Below are positions 1 through 6,274 of a stretch of DNA of 38,945 nt, one piece after another (position 1 is the stretch's first letter; each line of letters begins with the position of its first letter). Both the position numbers and the translations under genes were made by a program. The notes under the pieces are model-generated. The model did not search any database and was not told the origin of the DNA. It was given only the letters and a program-made list of their open reading frames with translations. This stretch comes from a virus, in IMG/VR virus record IMGVR_UViG_3300024518_003327, positions 1 to 38,945 of that record. One strand, 5' to 3'.

Positions 1-13
1 ACCCTGCGTCACC
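1..13. repeat. Terminal direct repeat, left copy (candidate cos overhang)
   Basis: The first 13 bases, accctgcgtcacc, are identical to the last 13 bases of the window. A linear cos phage whose single-stranded ends were filled in before sequencing would show exactly this. The length is close to lambda's 12-base overhang, and the neighbouring Nu1/gpA-type terminase belongs to a cos-cutting family. It could instead be a short chance or assembly overlap, but 13 bases is shorter than usual assembly k-mers. Confidence 0.65.
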
Positions 14-20
14 CGCACGG

Positions 21-45
21 CTAGAGGCCCTAGAAGGACCCTAGA
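21..45. repeat. Three CTAGA repeats beside the genome end
   Basis: CTAGA occurs at 21-25, 30-34 and 41-45, within about 30 bases of the terminus. No gene covers 14-165. Repeats beside a cos end can be terminase contact sites, as cosN/cosQ flanks are in lambda. That role is inference from position only. The rest of 46-165 is GC-rich with several C-runs, and I see no gene in it. Confidence 0.4.
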
Positions 46-165
46 GACCCCCCTCCAGGCCCCCCCCTGCAGGGAGCCCACTCAGTTCGAGTCTGTACGC
101 GATTGTGCCGGGGGTAGAGCGTGTATCCCCAAGGGACCGGAGCGGGTGCTCTCGGCCTCACTGGG

Positions 166-462
166 TCAGGGGAAGCCCGTCCCCCTCGGTGGTGCAGCGT
201 TCCGACGAACAGGTGGGGCACCCATCCCCCACGCTCCAGGAGGTAGCCCCTCGATCACGACCCCCCGCATGGCCCGGAGCAGTTCGATCGTCGGCGGCCT
301 GTAGTGCCTGCGCGGCACGGCCTCGACCCTGCCCCCCGAGACCTTGACGTCCTCGAGCTCCTCGCGGATGCGCTCCATGTGGTCAGGCTTGAGGGGTATC
401 TCGCCCAGCCCTTCGAGGTAGCCCCTCAGCCACTTCACGAACTCCTCAGCGGTCTGGCTCAT
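166..462 (-). CDS. Small unknown phage protein, last gene before the genome end
   Basis: 98 aa protein of unknown function. The N-terminal half is predicted helical and charged; the tail is rich in Gly, Pro and Arg. The ATG at 462 overlaps the stop of the upstream gene, and a GAGG ribosome binding site lies 5 bases before it; a GTG at 465 is the alternative start. It forms an apparent operon with the two genes upstream (113 aa and gpZ-like). It is the last gene before cos, so a structural or packaging-related role is possible but not shown. Confidence 0.6.
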   Translation of the reverse strand: MSQTAEEFVKWLRGYLEGLGEIPLKPDHMERIREELEDVKVSGGRVEAVPRRHYRPPTIELLRAMRGVVIEGLPPGAWGMGAPPVRRNAAPPRGTGFP

Positions 463-803
463 CACGTCCTCAGCACGGCGACCATGAGATCCGCGTCCGT
501 GGTGTCGATCCAGAAGAGCCCGTCGGCCTGGCGCCAGCCTGTCGCTGTGAACGGGCCCGCCATGGCGTACTCGCCAGCAGCGACCACGATCGCCTCGTCT
601 TCGACTCTGCCGCTCTGGTCGGCCACGCTCTTCAGTGTGATGGTCTGAGACCCCACGTCATCGTTGCGGATGAAGAGCATCGGCTGCCCTGAGAGGCTGA
701 AGCTGTTGTGGTTGACCGCGTCGGTCGCCCCCCACGTGAGCGCGCTGTTGGCTGGGTTCTTCGTGCTTGGGCGCGTCTGCGCGGTGATCTCTGTTCGGGC
801 CAT
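462..803 (-). CDS. Small beta-rich protein, possible virion decoration or adaptor
   Basis: 113 aa. The sequence is rich in Thr, Val, Ala and Gly with alternating hydrophobics and has a central segment ending GEYAMAGPF, followed by a GWRQ-D-G stretch. It resembles small beta-rich proteins found among phage head and tail genes, whose job is not firmly known. A GGGAGG ribosome binding site precedes the ATG. It lies directly downstream of the gpZ-like gene and overlaps the next gene, which supports a late structural role. Function is inference. Confidence 0.55.
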   Translation of the reverse strand: MARTEITAQTRPSTKNPANSALTWGATDAVNHNSFSLSGQPMLFIRNDDVGSQTITLKSVADQSGRVEDEAIVVAAGEYAMAGPFTATGWRQADGLFWIDTTDADLMVAVLRT

Positions 804-815
804 GTGGCCTCCCTG

Positions 816-1451
816 TCAAGCCTTGCCGAAGCCCACCATATGGGCCCGTGTGATGATCTTTCGATCGGTGATGAGCTTCAGCTGGCCCATGAATTCGCGG
901 ATGAGCACCTTCCCGCCTCTGCGCGCGATCTTGCGGCGCAGGTCTCGGTTGCTTGCGATCACCACCCCAGGGCTGGTCGTCTTGGCCGCGTAGATCGGGA
1001 GCCGCTCCTTCCCCGCGCGGAAGAACGGCGCACGATGGCCCGACTCCATCTTCGCGACGAACCAGGGCTGCGGAGCTCGCCGGCGCCGGCCCTTGTAGAT
1101 CTCGATCTCGACGTAGCGGTCATTAAAAGCGGAGCCGCGTTTCTGGTAGCCCTTGGCCTTGAAGGCGCGGGCGAAGTCTGAGCCGATCTCCATGGGCTCC
1201 GTCTTGGCTCTGAAGTAGACCCCCAGCTCGGTGCCTGTGCGACCCAGGCGGCCCGTCGTCATGGCCTTCTTTGCCTTCGTCGACTTCATCGTGGTCTTCC
1301 GCGCGACCTCTTTCGCGGCCATCACCTTCATGGCCTTCCCGGAGGCGTTCACGGCCCGCTTCCAGGAGATCTTCCGCTCCCGAGGGTTGAGCCTGGCGAG
1401 CATGTCGAACAGCTCGAAATGGTGGGGGATCGCCACCTCGATCTTCGGCAT
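816..1451 (-). CDS. Phage minor tail protein Z-like (tail completion)
   Basis: 211 aa. Residues 28-65 form a basic helical stretch (AVNASGKAMKV then KEVARKT) typical of the gpZ N-terminus, where a run of Ala/Arg helix precedes a lysine-rich turn. Residues 107-163 match the family core: a GSAF motif, a long basic insert, FVAKMESGHR, FFRAGKERLPI and a serine-proline turn. Lambda gpZ finishes the tail before head joining. AAGGGGG five bases before the ATG is a good ribosome binding site. It is oddly placed, on the opposite side of cos from the other neck and tail genes, and directly after a terminator. Confidence 0.72.
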   Translation of the reverse strand: MPKIEVAIPHHFELFDMLARLNPRERKISWKRAVNASGKAMKVMAAKEVARKTTMKSTKAKKAMTTGRLGRTGTELGVYFRAKTEPMEIGSDFARAFKAKGYQKRGSAFNDRYVEIEIYKGRRRRAPQPWFVAKMESGHRAPFFRAGKERLPIYAAKTTSPGVVIASNRDLRRKIARRGGKVLIREFMGQLKLITDRKIITRAHMVGFGKA

Positions 1452-1484
1452 GCGATCCCCCTTTCGAGCTGTGAGCGTGGAACG

Positions 1485-1511
1485 AAAAAGGGCCGCCCCG
1501 AGAGGCGACCC
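1485..1511 (-). terminator. Rho-independent terminator upstream of the gpZ-like gene
   Basis: Read leftward, an 8-bp stem (arms 1504-1511 and 1490-1497, one G-T wobble) with a 6-base loop is followed by five T residues (1489-1485). It lies 34 bases before the gpZ-like start codon and after the Zn-finger gene that ends at 1655. It would stop transcription coming from the regulatory region unless antitermination occurs, like lambda tR' upstream of the late genes. Confidence 0.75.
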
Positions 1512-1601
1512 TGTTCCGATCTGGGAGGTGAGAAGGCATCAGGCGCACCCGATGCAGATTGACCCTTTCTGACACGCTCTGAGGGGTTGCGCAATGGCGG
1601 C

Positions 1602-1637
1602 GTTGGCGAGATGGGCGATATGGGCGAGATGGGCGAG
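1602..1637. repeat. 9-bp tandem repeat (ATGGGCGAG)
   Basis: Three copies of ATGGGCGAK at 1611-1619, 1620-1628 and 1629-1637, preceded by a degenerate copy at 1602-1610. The array sits in the roughly 200-base intergenic interval between the Zn-finger gene and the terminator. This interval is the best place for a late promoter or antiterminator loading site. I found no convincing -35/-10 pair in it. Confidence 0.6.
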
Positions 1638-1654
1638 AAAAGTGGCCGAATTGT

Positions 1655-1900
1655 TCACTTCACGAGGCGTAGATGGGTCGGTCGTGGCTTTTTCGCCATG
1701 CTTCGGCCGGTCTCGACGATCAGCTCCATCAGATCGTCCACCTGGACCCTCACCTCGGCGTTCGTCTTCGCCAGTGGGCCGCCTGGTGTCTTCCGGCACC
1801 TCTCGCAGGCGTAGCCCCAGAAACGATCGCCACCGTATGACCACTCGACCGAGGGCCGGTCTTCCTGGCAGACGTCGCAGAACTCGAGGGTGGAGTCCAT
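1655..1900 (-). CDS. Small zinc-finger-like protein
   Basis: 81 aa. Two CxxC pairs (CDVC near residues 8-11 and CERC near 32-35) enclose an aromatic stretch, suggesting one zinc ribbon. The C-terminal half is an acidic then basic helix ending in a Lys/Arg tail. The ATG overlaps the TGA of the upstream gene (ATGA), indicating translational coupling. DNA or RNA binding is plausible but not shown. It is the last gene before the intergenic terminator. Confidence 0.65.
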   Translation of the reverse strand: MDSTLEFCDVCQEDRPSVEWSYGGDRFWGYACERCRKTPGGPLAKTNAEVRVQVDDLMELIVETGRSMAKKPRPTHLRLVK

Positions 1901-2169
1901 CAGGTCTCCGTCCGCTCGACCTTGAAGATCCGGCCCATCACTACCGGGAGGCTGTCCCTGGCTGAGACCTCGAACGTGTAGACGATGTCGGGCGGCGTCA
2001 CTCGCCTGACCTCGATCCAGGCGTGACAGCCTTCGCACTCGGTGTAGAAATACGGCACAGCCTCAGGGCGTAGCGTCTCGAGCGTGCGCGGGCCGGACTG
2101 CGTCTGGAAGCTCCCCGCCTTGGCCCCGCACCTGGGGCACTCGCACTCATAGTCGACCCAGTCGAACAT
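1900..2169 (-). CDS. Small zinc-ribbon-like protein
   Basis: 89 aa. CPRC near residues 10-13 and CEGC near 44-47 form a probable zinc ribbon, followed by a beta-rich segment. The start chosen is the ATG of MFDWVDYEC; a longer frame begins at 2217 but would extend into the hairpin region upstream. The stop overlaps the next start. No family is recognised. Position between the HTH regulator and the late terminator suggests a regulatory role, as inference. Confidence 0.65.
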   Translation of the reverse strand: MFDWVDYECECPRCGAKAGSFQTQSGPRTLETLRPEAVPYFYTECEGCHAWIEVRRVTPPDIVYTFEVSARDSLPVVMGRIFKVERTET

Positions 2170-2239
2170 CCCCACGCGCCCTCTCCCCTCCCGCCAGCAC
2201 CCTGAGGCCGCACCCATCCCAAGGCGGCCCCAGGGCTAT

Positions 2240-2277
2240 AGACGGCCAGACACAGGAGCCCCCACTCCTGGCCGTCT
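2240..2277. other. Strong hairpin overlapping the stop of the Zn/HTH gene
   Basis: A perfect 10-bp inverted repeat, agacggccag (2240-2249) and ctggccgtct (2268-2277), with an inner AGGAG/CTCCT pairing. It overlaps the TAG stop of the upstream gene. There is no T-run after it in the leftward direction, so it may be a weak terminator, an RNA-stability or processing element, or a protein-binding dyad. Confidence 0.6.
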
Positions 2278-3100
2278 AATTCTTCGGGATCACTCGCCGG
2301 CTCTTCTCGTAGTCCAGAACTGACTGCCGATAGACGAAGTAGACCGCCTGCTGGGCCCCGTCCCTCCGCAGATCGACCGCCACGATGTCACCCTCCTCGA
2401 TCATCTGGCGAACCCTCTCGCGTGAGCATTGCAGCCGATCGGAGACCTCCGAGACCCGCATCTTCGGGCCTCCGGTGTAGTCCTTCACGGGTGCGCGCTT
2501 CTGCGACGTTCTGTCGCTCTGTGTTTCCTTGGCCACACCTACCCCCTGGCATTCCAGCTCAGCAGCTTCTAGGCGCCGCTCGAGCTTCTCTCTCGTGCGT
2601 TTCACCGCGCGGCGCACCGCGTCGGCCGTCCATGGTGCCCCGGGAACCCCCCGGAACTCCGCACCGAACACCCTCTGCCCGGCTTCCCCCCTGCCACTGG
2701 CCACCTCGGCCGCCTCATCATACGGCCAGTCGTAGACGACCTTTAGAACGCTCACCGCGAGATCGCCAGCCGGAATACCCTCCAGGAGCTCCAGAGCGTA
2801 CACGCTGGCCGCGTGAGCGGCCTCGGTGGCCCCTGGGTCGCGCTGTGCGTCGACGTGACCCTTCCGGACCATGATCGACTCGCCGCGCCATGGCTCGTAG
2901 CAGGTGGCGCAGACGGTCCGGTACCGGCGCCTGGCCCTCTCGTCGTGGGTCCTGGTGCAGATGATCGTCGCAGGGCCTTCGCCGCACAGCTTGCACCGCT
3001 TGCCGGCGATCTGTGCTGGGTCGACACCGTGCGGCGCGCTGAGCTGCACGAAGCGGCCGAGAGCCTCCTTGAGTACCTGATCTGCTCGGCGGGTCTTCAC
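2276..3100 (-). CDS. Zinc-binding and helix-turn-helix protein, candidate late regulator
   Basis: 274 aa from a GTG that overlaps the upstream stop (GTGA). A cysteine cluster near residues 33-70 (CKLC, then C, H and CATC) looks like a zinc finger. A middle helical region is followed by AVKRTREKLERRLEA, like the end of a sigma region 4 or other HTH helix. The C-terminus (MRVSEVSDRLQCSRERVRQM) is a clear MerR/excisionase-like helix-turn-helix followed by a beta wing. No exact family is recognised. Its place just upstream of the late terminator suggests a late activator or antiterminator, as inference. Confidence 0.65.
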   Translation of the reverse strand: MKTRRADQVLKEALGRFVQLSAPHGVDPAQIAGKRCKLCGEGPATIICTRTHDERARRRYRTVCATCYEPWRGESIMVRKGHVDAQRDPGATEAAHAASVYALELLEGIPAGDLAVSVLKVVYDWPYDEAAEVASGRGEAGQRVFGAEFRGVPGAPWTADAVRRAVKRTREKLERRLEAAELECQGVGVAKETQSDRTSQKRAPVKDYTGGPKMRVSEVSDRLQCSRERVRQMIEEGDIVAVDLRRDGAQQAVYFVYRQSVLDYEKSRRVIPKN

Positions 3101-3264
3101 GCATCCCACCACCACCGGACGACCTCGAACACGATCCAGCCGATGGGCGCAGCGACCCAGATCCAGATCAGCGGCGTCACCGGGTCTCGGATGATCTGGT
3201 TCGGTGGCTCTGCGGGTGGTTCTCTCTCGTCGATGCTGTGAAGCTTGCCCGGGACGTAGCCCAT
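3097..3264 (-). CDS. Small single-pass membrane protein
   Basis: 55 aa. An N-terminal acidic/proline segment is followed by a hydrophobic tryptophan-rich stretch (LIWIWVAAPIGWIVFEVV) that is one membrane segment, then WWWDA. The ATG overlaps the upstream TGA and its own TGA overlaps the GTG of the next gene, so it is embedded in a coupled operon. Possible roles are holin, membrane exclusion protein or unknown. No homologous family is recognised. Confidence 0.7.
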   Translation of the reverse strand: MGYVPGKLHSIDEREPPAEPPNQIIRDPVTPLIWIWVAAPIGWIVFEVVRWWWDA

Positions 3265-3836
3265 CAGCCCTCCCCTGCTCGAAGGAGCGGCGCCCAGCGA
3301 TGCGTCGGAGCACAGGGCGACGCCTTGAAGTATCGCTGTATCACGAACCCGAGAGGCGCGCCCTGCTGCCTCCCAAGGTCGACCACGATCATCTGGCGCT
3401 CGTCGGGCTTCATCTCCTTGAAGGTGACCCAGTGGATCTCAGGCGCCGGCGTGGTCTCCGGGTCACGAGCCTCGACGAGCGGCCCATCGAGGCCGCCGTA
3501 CTTCATCCCCTGGAGCGGACCGGCGGCGTCGGCCTTCTTCCCCAGCCTCGCCTCGTGCGCTGCCAGGTGGCGATGATGCGCCGCCAGCTGATACGACAGG
3601 CCGTCGCACCGTGCGACGCGTTTTCGCCTGTCCTCGTCGGCGTTGTTCTGGGTCTCTGTGAGGGTCTGCTCGAGCGTCTCGACGAGCTCGGCCAGCCGGT
3701 CAGCGTTCCGCTGGGTCTCGGTGAGGGTCTGGGCGGAGAGCTCGAGCCTGCGGTACACGTCCTCGAGTTGGCCCGCCAGCTTCTCCTCGAGAGCTTCGAT
3801 ACGTTGGAAGACAAAATCGCGCTTGTGCTCAGCCAT
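3264..3836 (-). CDS. Coiled-coil protein of unknown function
   Basis: 190 aa. The N-terminal two thirds is a long predicted coiled coil with repeated LTETQ(R/N)NAD segments, so it contains an internal duplication of about 28 residues. The C-terminal part is mixed and ends near a possible RNA- or protein-binding stretch. The ATG at 3836 is chosen because GGAGG lies 6 bases upstream; 3839 is possible. It overlaps the Tat-signal gene upstream and the membrane protein downstream. No function recognised. Confidence 0.65.
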   Translation of the reverse strand: MAEHKRDFVFQRIEALEEKLAGQLEDVYRRLELSAQTLTETQRNADRLAELVETLEQTLTETQNNADEDRRKRVARCDGLSYQLAAHHRHLAAHEARLGKKADAAGPLQGMKYGGLDGPLVEARDPETTPAPEIHWVTFKEMKPDERQMIVVDLGRQQGAPLGFVIQRYFKASPCAPTHRWAPLLRAGEG

Positions 3837-4092
3837 CATCGGCCTCCGTGTAGTAGGCCACTGAGAACGCCTCGTCAGCGATCGTGACCTCGTGGACGAC
3901 GAACTGGTGACAGTTGCGCTCATCGTGGCAGACGATGTCACCACTCCGCAGCAGCTCTGGGTGCTTGGCGTGCATGATAATCTCGCCCGGCCCACAATCG
4001 AGCGCCTTCGGCTGTGCCCCGACCACCTTGGCCACTGCAGCCGGAGCAGCCACCGCCGCCGCCAGGCCCTTCAGGAAGTTGCGTCTGTTCAT
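3829..4092 (-). CDS. Secreted protein with twin-arginine signal
   Basis: 87 aa. The N-terminus NRRNFLKG followed by an Ala-rich hydrophobic stretch and AxA cleavage site near residue 26 is a textbook Tat signal. The mature part is about 60 aa with two or three Cys and several His, compatible with a folded metal- or disulfide-containing domain exported by Tat. A TAGGAGG ribosome binding site lies 11 bases before the ATG. The role is unknown; phages rarely use Tat export. Confidence 0.7.
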   Translation of the reverse strand: MNRRNFLKGLAAAVAAPAAVAKVVGAQPKALDCGPGEIIMHAKHPELLRSGDIVCHDERNCHQFVVHEVTIADEAFSVAYYTEADDG

Positions 4093-4505
4093 GGTTTCCG
4101 GAACCTCCTAACGAGCCCGGTCCAGATCGCCGGAGGGCTCTCTCCGAGCGGCCACTGCTCAGGCGACCGAGGGCCGGACGTCAGGCAGCATGTGTAGTGC
4201 GCGACCGGGTGTTCCACGACCACCACCTCCCACTCGTCCGGGTCCGGCATCACTTGATCGAGGTGCGTCCACGCTGGCTCTAGTGATGGCCCAGCAGTAG
4301 CCGGCGGCGGCGTCCCGATCCACCGGTCGCCGATGCCGGCGCTCATCGGGTGCTCCGCCATGGCGACGGCGACCTTCGCGAGGAGTCCACGGTATTGCAA
4401 TGCGCTCGCCAAGCGGTCGCGCTCATCGGCCACCTCGGCCGCCTGTTGGAGAAAGGCCAGGACATTGGAAGGGTCCAGGGGGCTGTCGTCGGCACGCTTA
4501 GACAT
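4089..4505 (-). CDS. Conserved-looking hypothetical protein
   Basis: 138 aa. The first 55 residues are helical with an AAEVADERDRLASAL heptad-like run, then a proline-rich linker and a C-terminal domain with two adjacent Cys (YTCCL) and several Trp. The ATG at 4505 has AAGGA at 5 bases; 4511 is an alternative. It overlaps the stop of the upstream gene and runs into the Tat gene start. No family recognised. Confidence 0.55.
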   Translation of the reverse strand: MSKRADDSPLDPSNVLAFLQQAAEVADERDRLASALQYRGLLAKVAVAMAEHPMSAGIGDRWIGTPPPATAGPSLEPAWTHLDQVMPDPDEWEVVVVEHPVAHYTCCLTSGPRSPEQWPLGESPPAIWTGLVRRFRKP

Positions 4506-4818
4506 GCTCATCCTTCTCCGCGTCGACGTCCGGCTCGATGTCGCCGCCGGCCTTCACCCTATCGTAAGCCTCGATCGACTCGTCACCGCCCTGTGGAGAC
4601 GTGTAGGCCTCCGTCGGTTGACCGTCGCCCATGGTCTCACCGGCCGGCGTGTCGTTCTCGAGGTTGTCCGCGAGAGGGTCGATCACGTCGTCCGAGAAGA
4701 ACTGCAGACCGTCCACGAACGCCTCACACTGTGTCATAAAGTCCTCACGCGAGTGCGCCATGAACCTGTGGTGGGGTGCCTCAGGTCCCCGGATCTCGAA
4801 GCCTATCGCCTTGGCCAT
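4498..4818 (-). CDS. Acidic hypothetical protein
   Basis: 106 aa, strongly acidic, particularly in the C-terminal half. The N-terminal 50 residues contain His/Phe-rich helices (HHRFMAHSREDFMTQCEAFVDG). Such small acidic phage proteins sometimes act as DNA mimics or inhibitors of host proteins, but nothing in the sequence proves this. It overlaps the genes on both sides. Confidence 0.55.
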   Translation of the reverse strand: MAKAIGFEIRGPEAPHHRFMAHSREDFMTQCEAFVDGLQFFSDDVIDPLADNLENDTPAGETMGDGQPTEAYTSPQGGDESIEAYDRVKAGGDIEPDVDAEKDEHV

Positions 4819-5050
4819 CGTTGTCTCCTTCCGCCTCTTCGACGGGTTGTCGGTCGCTCCGCCTGGTGCCGATGCGCAGTGTTAGCGCGCCCTCTCGGAG
4901 CAGACACCACCCCGGAGGCTCGCTGGACGCCTCGAACTTCAGCGAGTGGAAGCCCCGTAGAGCCTCAGCAACGCACTGGGAGAAGTGCCCCAGCCTCCGC
5001 GGTCCAATGTGGAACGGGCAGTCGGAACAGTCGCGCACGCTGTAGTCCAT
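4781..5050 (-). CDS. Small Cys-containing hypothetical protein
   Basis: 89 aa. Begins MDYSVRDCSDCPFH, with CxxC at residues 8-11, a further C near 26 and another near 49, so a zinc-binding fold is likely. The C-terminus is acidic and overlaps the next gene by 38 bases, so the last residues may be poorly conserved. No function recognised. Confidence 0.55.
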   Translation of the reverse strand: MDYSVRDCSDCPFHIGPRRLGHFSQCVAEALRGFHSLKFEASSEPPGWCLLREGALTLRIGTRRSDRQPVEEAEGDNDGQGDRLRDPGT

Positions 5051-5056
5051 CTCCCC

Positions 5057-5422
5057 CTACTCCTCCGGGAACGGTTCCGTTATGCCGTTATGCCGCAGCC
5101 TGAGCTTGAGCTTCGGAATGCTCACACCCCACTCGATCGAGGTGACTCTCTTCTTTCCGTTCTCGTCGATCTGGATCACCGGGTGCCGGATGGTCTCGAC
5201 GAAGCCGGCCTCCTGCATCACAACCGAGATGAACTCCCGGAGGCTGTTGAGCTCGAGCACCTCCGCGTCGATCCGGTGGAGCAACAGGTGCGTGAAGGTG
5301 TGGAACGCGGGCGCGTTGTCGCGCGCCTGTTCCGAGTGGAACGCCTGTAGGATCCGACGGGCCCGGTCCCGCCGTAGCTGGTGGATGTTCCACGCCTTCT
5401 CAATTCTCGCGATGTCTGCCAT
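5057..5422 (-). CDS. Hypothetical protein in replication operon
   Basis: 121 aa. Mostly helical N-terminus (IEKAWNIHQLRRDRARRILQAFH) followed by a beta-rich C-terminal half (KKRVTSIEWGVSIPKLKLRLRHNG). A strongly basic helix suggests nucleic-acid contact. It lies next to the RusA gene in the leftward early operon. No family recognised. Confidence 0.55.
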   Translation of the reverse strand: MADIARIEKAWNIHQLRRDRARRILQAFHSEQARDNAPAFHTFTHLLLHRIDAEVLELNSLREFISVVMQEAGFVETIRHPVIQIDENGKKRVTSIEWGVSIPKLKLRLRHNGITEPFPEE

Positions 5423-5455
5423 CTCTCGCCTCCTTCGTTCTGTTGATCCGCTGGG

Positions 5456-5887
5456 TCACACGCCTAGCGGGACTTGCTGCGGCTCCGCTTGCTCGAGCGG
5501 CCTGACGGAGATCTCGACTCCCTCACGGACGCCCCAGATCTTCCTCGCCTCGATCAGCACCACACGCTTGTCGTCGTCGAAGGCGATGCCCGTCAGAGCG
5601 TCGTCGACGGCCCGCACGAGCTTGTCGAGGTCTGGCATCTTATCCGGCCACCTACGCCACGAGGGGAGAGCCTGGGGGGGCTTTAGGTAGAACGTGCAGC
5701 GTAGCGAGACCGGCGCGTTGAATGGTATGTCGAAACACGGCCGCGCGGCCTTTGCGATGGTCCTCCGCCAGGCCTTCAGCTTCGGCGGCGTCGGCATGAT
5801 GATCTGGTGGGTCGTCTTACTGAGGATCGCCCTCATCGATCCCTGAGGAACTGGCCGGCCGAGGACAAAGAAGTCGACGGACATCAT
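5456..5887 (-). CDS. rusA: RusA-like Holliday junction resolvase
   Basis: 143 aa, near the usual 120-140 aa of RusA. RusA dimers cut four-way DNA junctions; phages use them to resolve branched DNA from recombination and replication before packaging. The signature PDLDKLVRAVDDAL at residues 85-98 supplies the paired catalytic Asp residues (86 and 88), and FDDDKRV near 103-109 supplies the third. The N-terminal VLGRPVPQGSMR is also typical. Two ATG codons at 5887 and 5884 are equally possible starts. It sits in the replication gene cluster, matching partner exonuclease and annealing genes at 10.4-11.9 kb. Confidence 0.9.
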   Translation of the reverse strand: MMSVDFFVLGRPVPQGSMRAILSKTTHQIIMPTPPKLKAWRRTIAKAARPCFDIPFNAPVSLRCTFYLKPPQALPSWRRWPDKMPDLDKLVRAVDDALTGIAFDDDKRVVLIEARKIWGVREGVEISVRPLEQAEPQQVPLGV

Positions 5888-5890
5888 CCC

Positions 5891-6274
5891 TCACTCCCCT
5901 CCCACGACCGCCTCGAGTGCGGCTGTCGTCAGTGTGCCCTCACCGATGCGAGACCCGGTCTCCTTCGGTCTCTCGCGGGCCTCCCCGATCGCGACCCGAT
6001 ACCAGCGCGGCGTCGAGAGCTGACCGGACATCTCGCTGCGCTGCCGTGGTGAGATGGCCAGAGCGGCCTTCATGATCTGCCCCGGCGAAGGGATGAACCC
6101 AGACTCATTCGTGAGCACCGCCCTGTCGACCGCTCCGGCGAAGAGCTCGCAGGGGATGCGGCTAGTCTTGTTCGCGAAAAATCGGATCCGTCCCTCGTCC
6201 GAGATCCCGAAGCCCATGAACAGCTCAGCCAGGATCGTCAAACGGTAGGCCTTTTCCTGCTCCGCCATCTCCAT
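5891..6274 (-). CDS. Replication accessory protein, possible helicase loader
   Basis: 127 aa. A helical N-terminus, a GFIPSPGQIMKAA motif near residues 59-71 (a short phrase common in phage replication loader-like proteins), then a segment with WYRVAIGEA and acidic residues. AAGGAG lies 7 bases before the ATG at 6274. The start overlaps the end of the initiator gene by 50 bases, as lambda O and P are tightly linked. A loader role is inference from order and motif; no nucleotide-binding site is visible. Confidence 0.55.
   Translation of the reverse strand: MEMAEQEKAYRLTILAELFMGFGISDEGRIRFFANKTSRIPCELFAGAVDRAVLTNESGFIPSPGQIMKAALAISPRQRSEMSGQLSTPRWYRVAIGEARERPKETGSRIGEGTLTTAALEAVVGGE

Noticed and set aside
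1539-1844. Leftward open frame with a run of HLAH-type residues through the 9-bp repeat
   Set aside because: Overlaps the supported Zn-finger gene in another frame, has no good start site, and its repeats come only from the DNA array.
3204-3887. Plus-strand open frame of 227 codons near 3.2-3.9 kb
   Set aside because: Antisense shadow of the coiled-coil gene, which has coupled start and stop overlaps with its neighbours.
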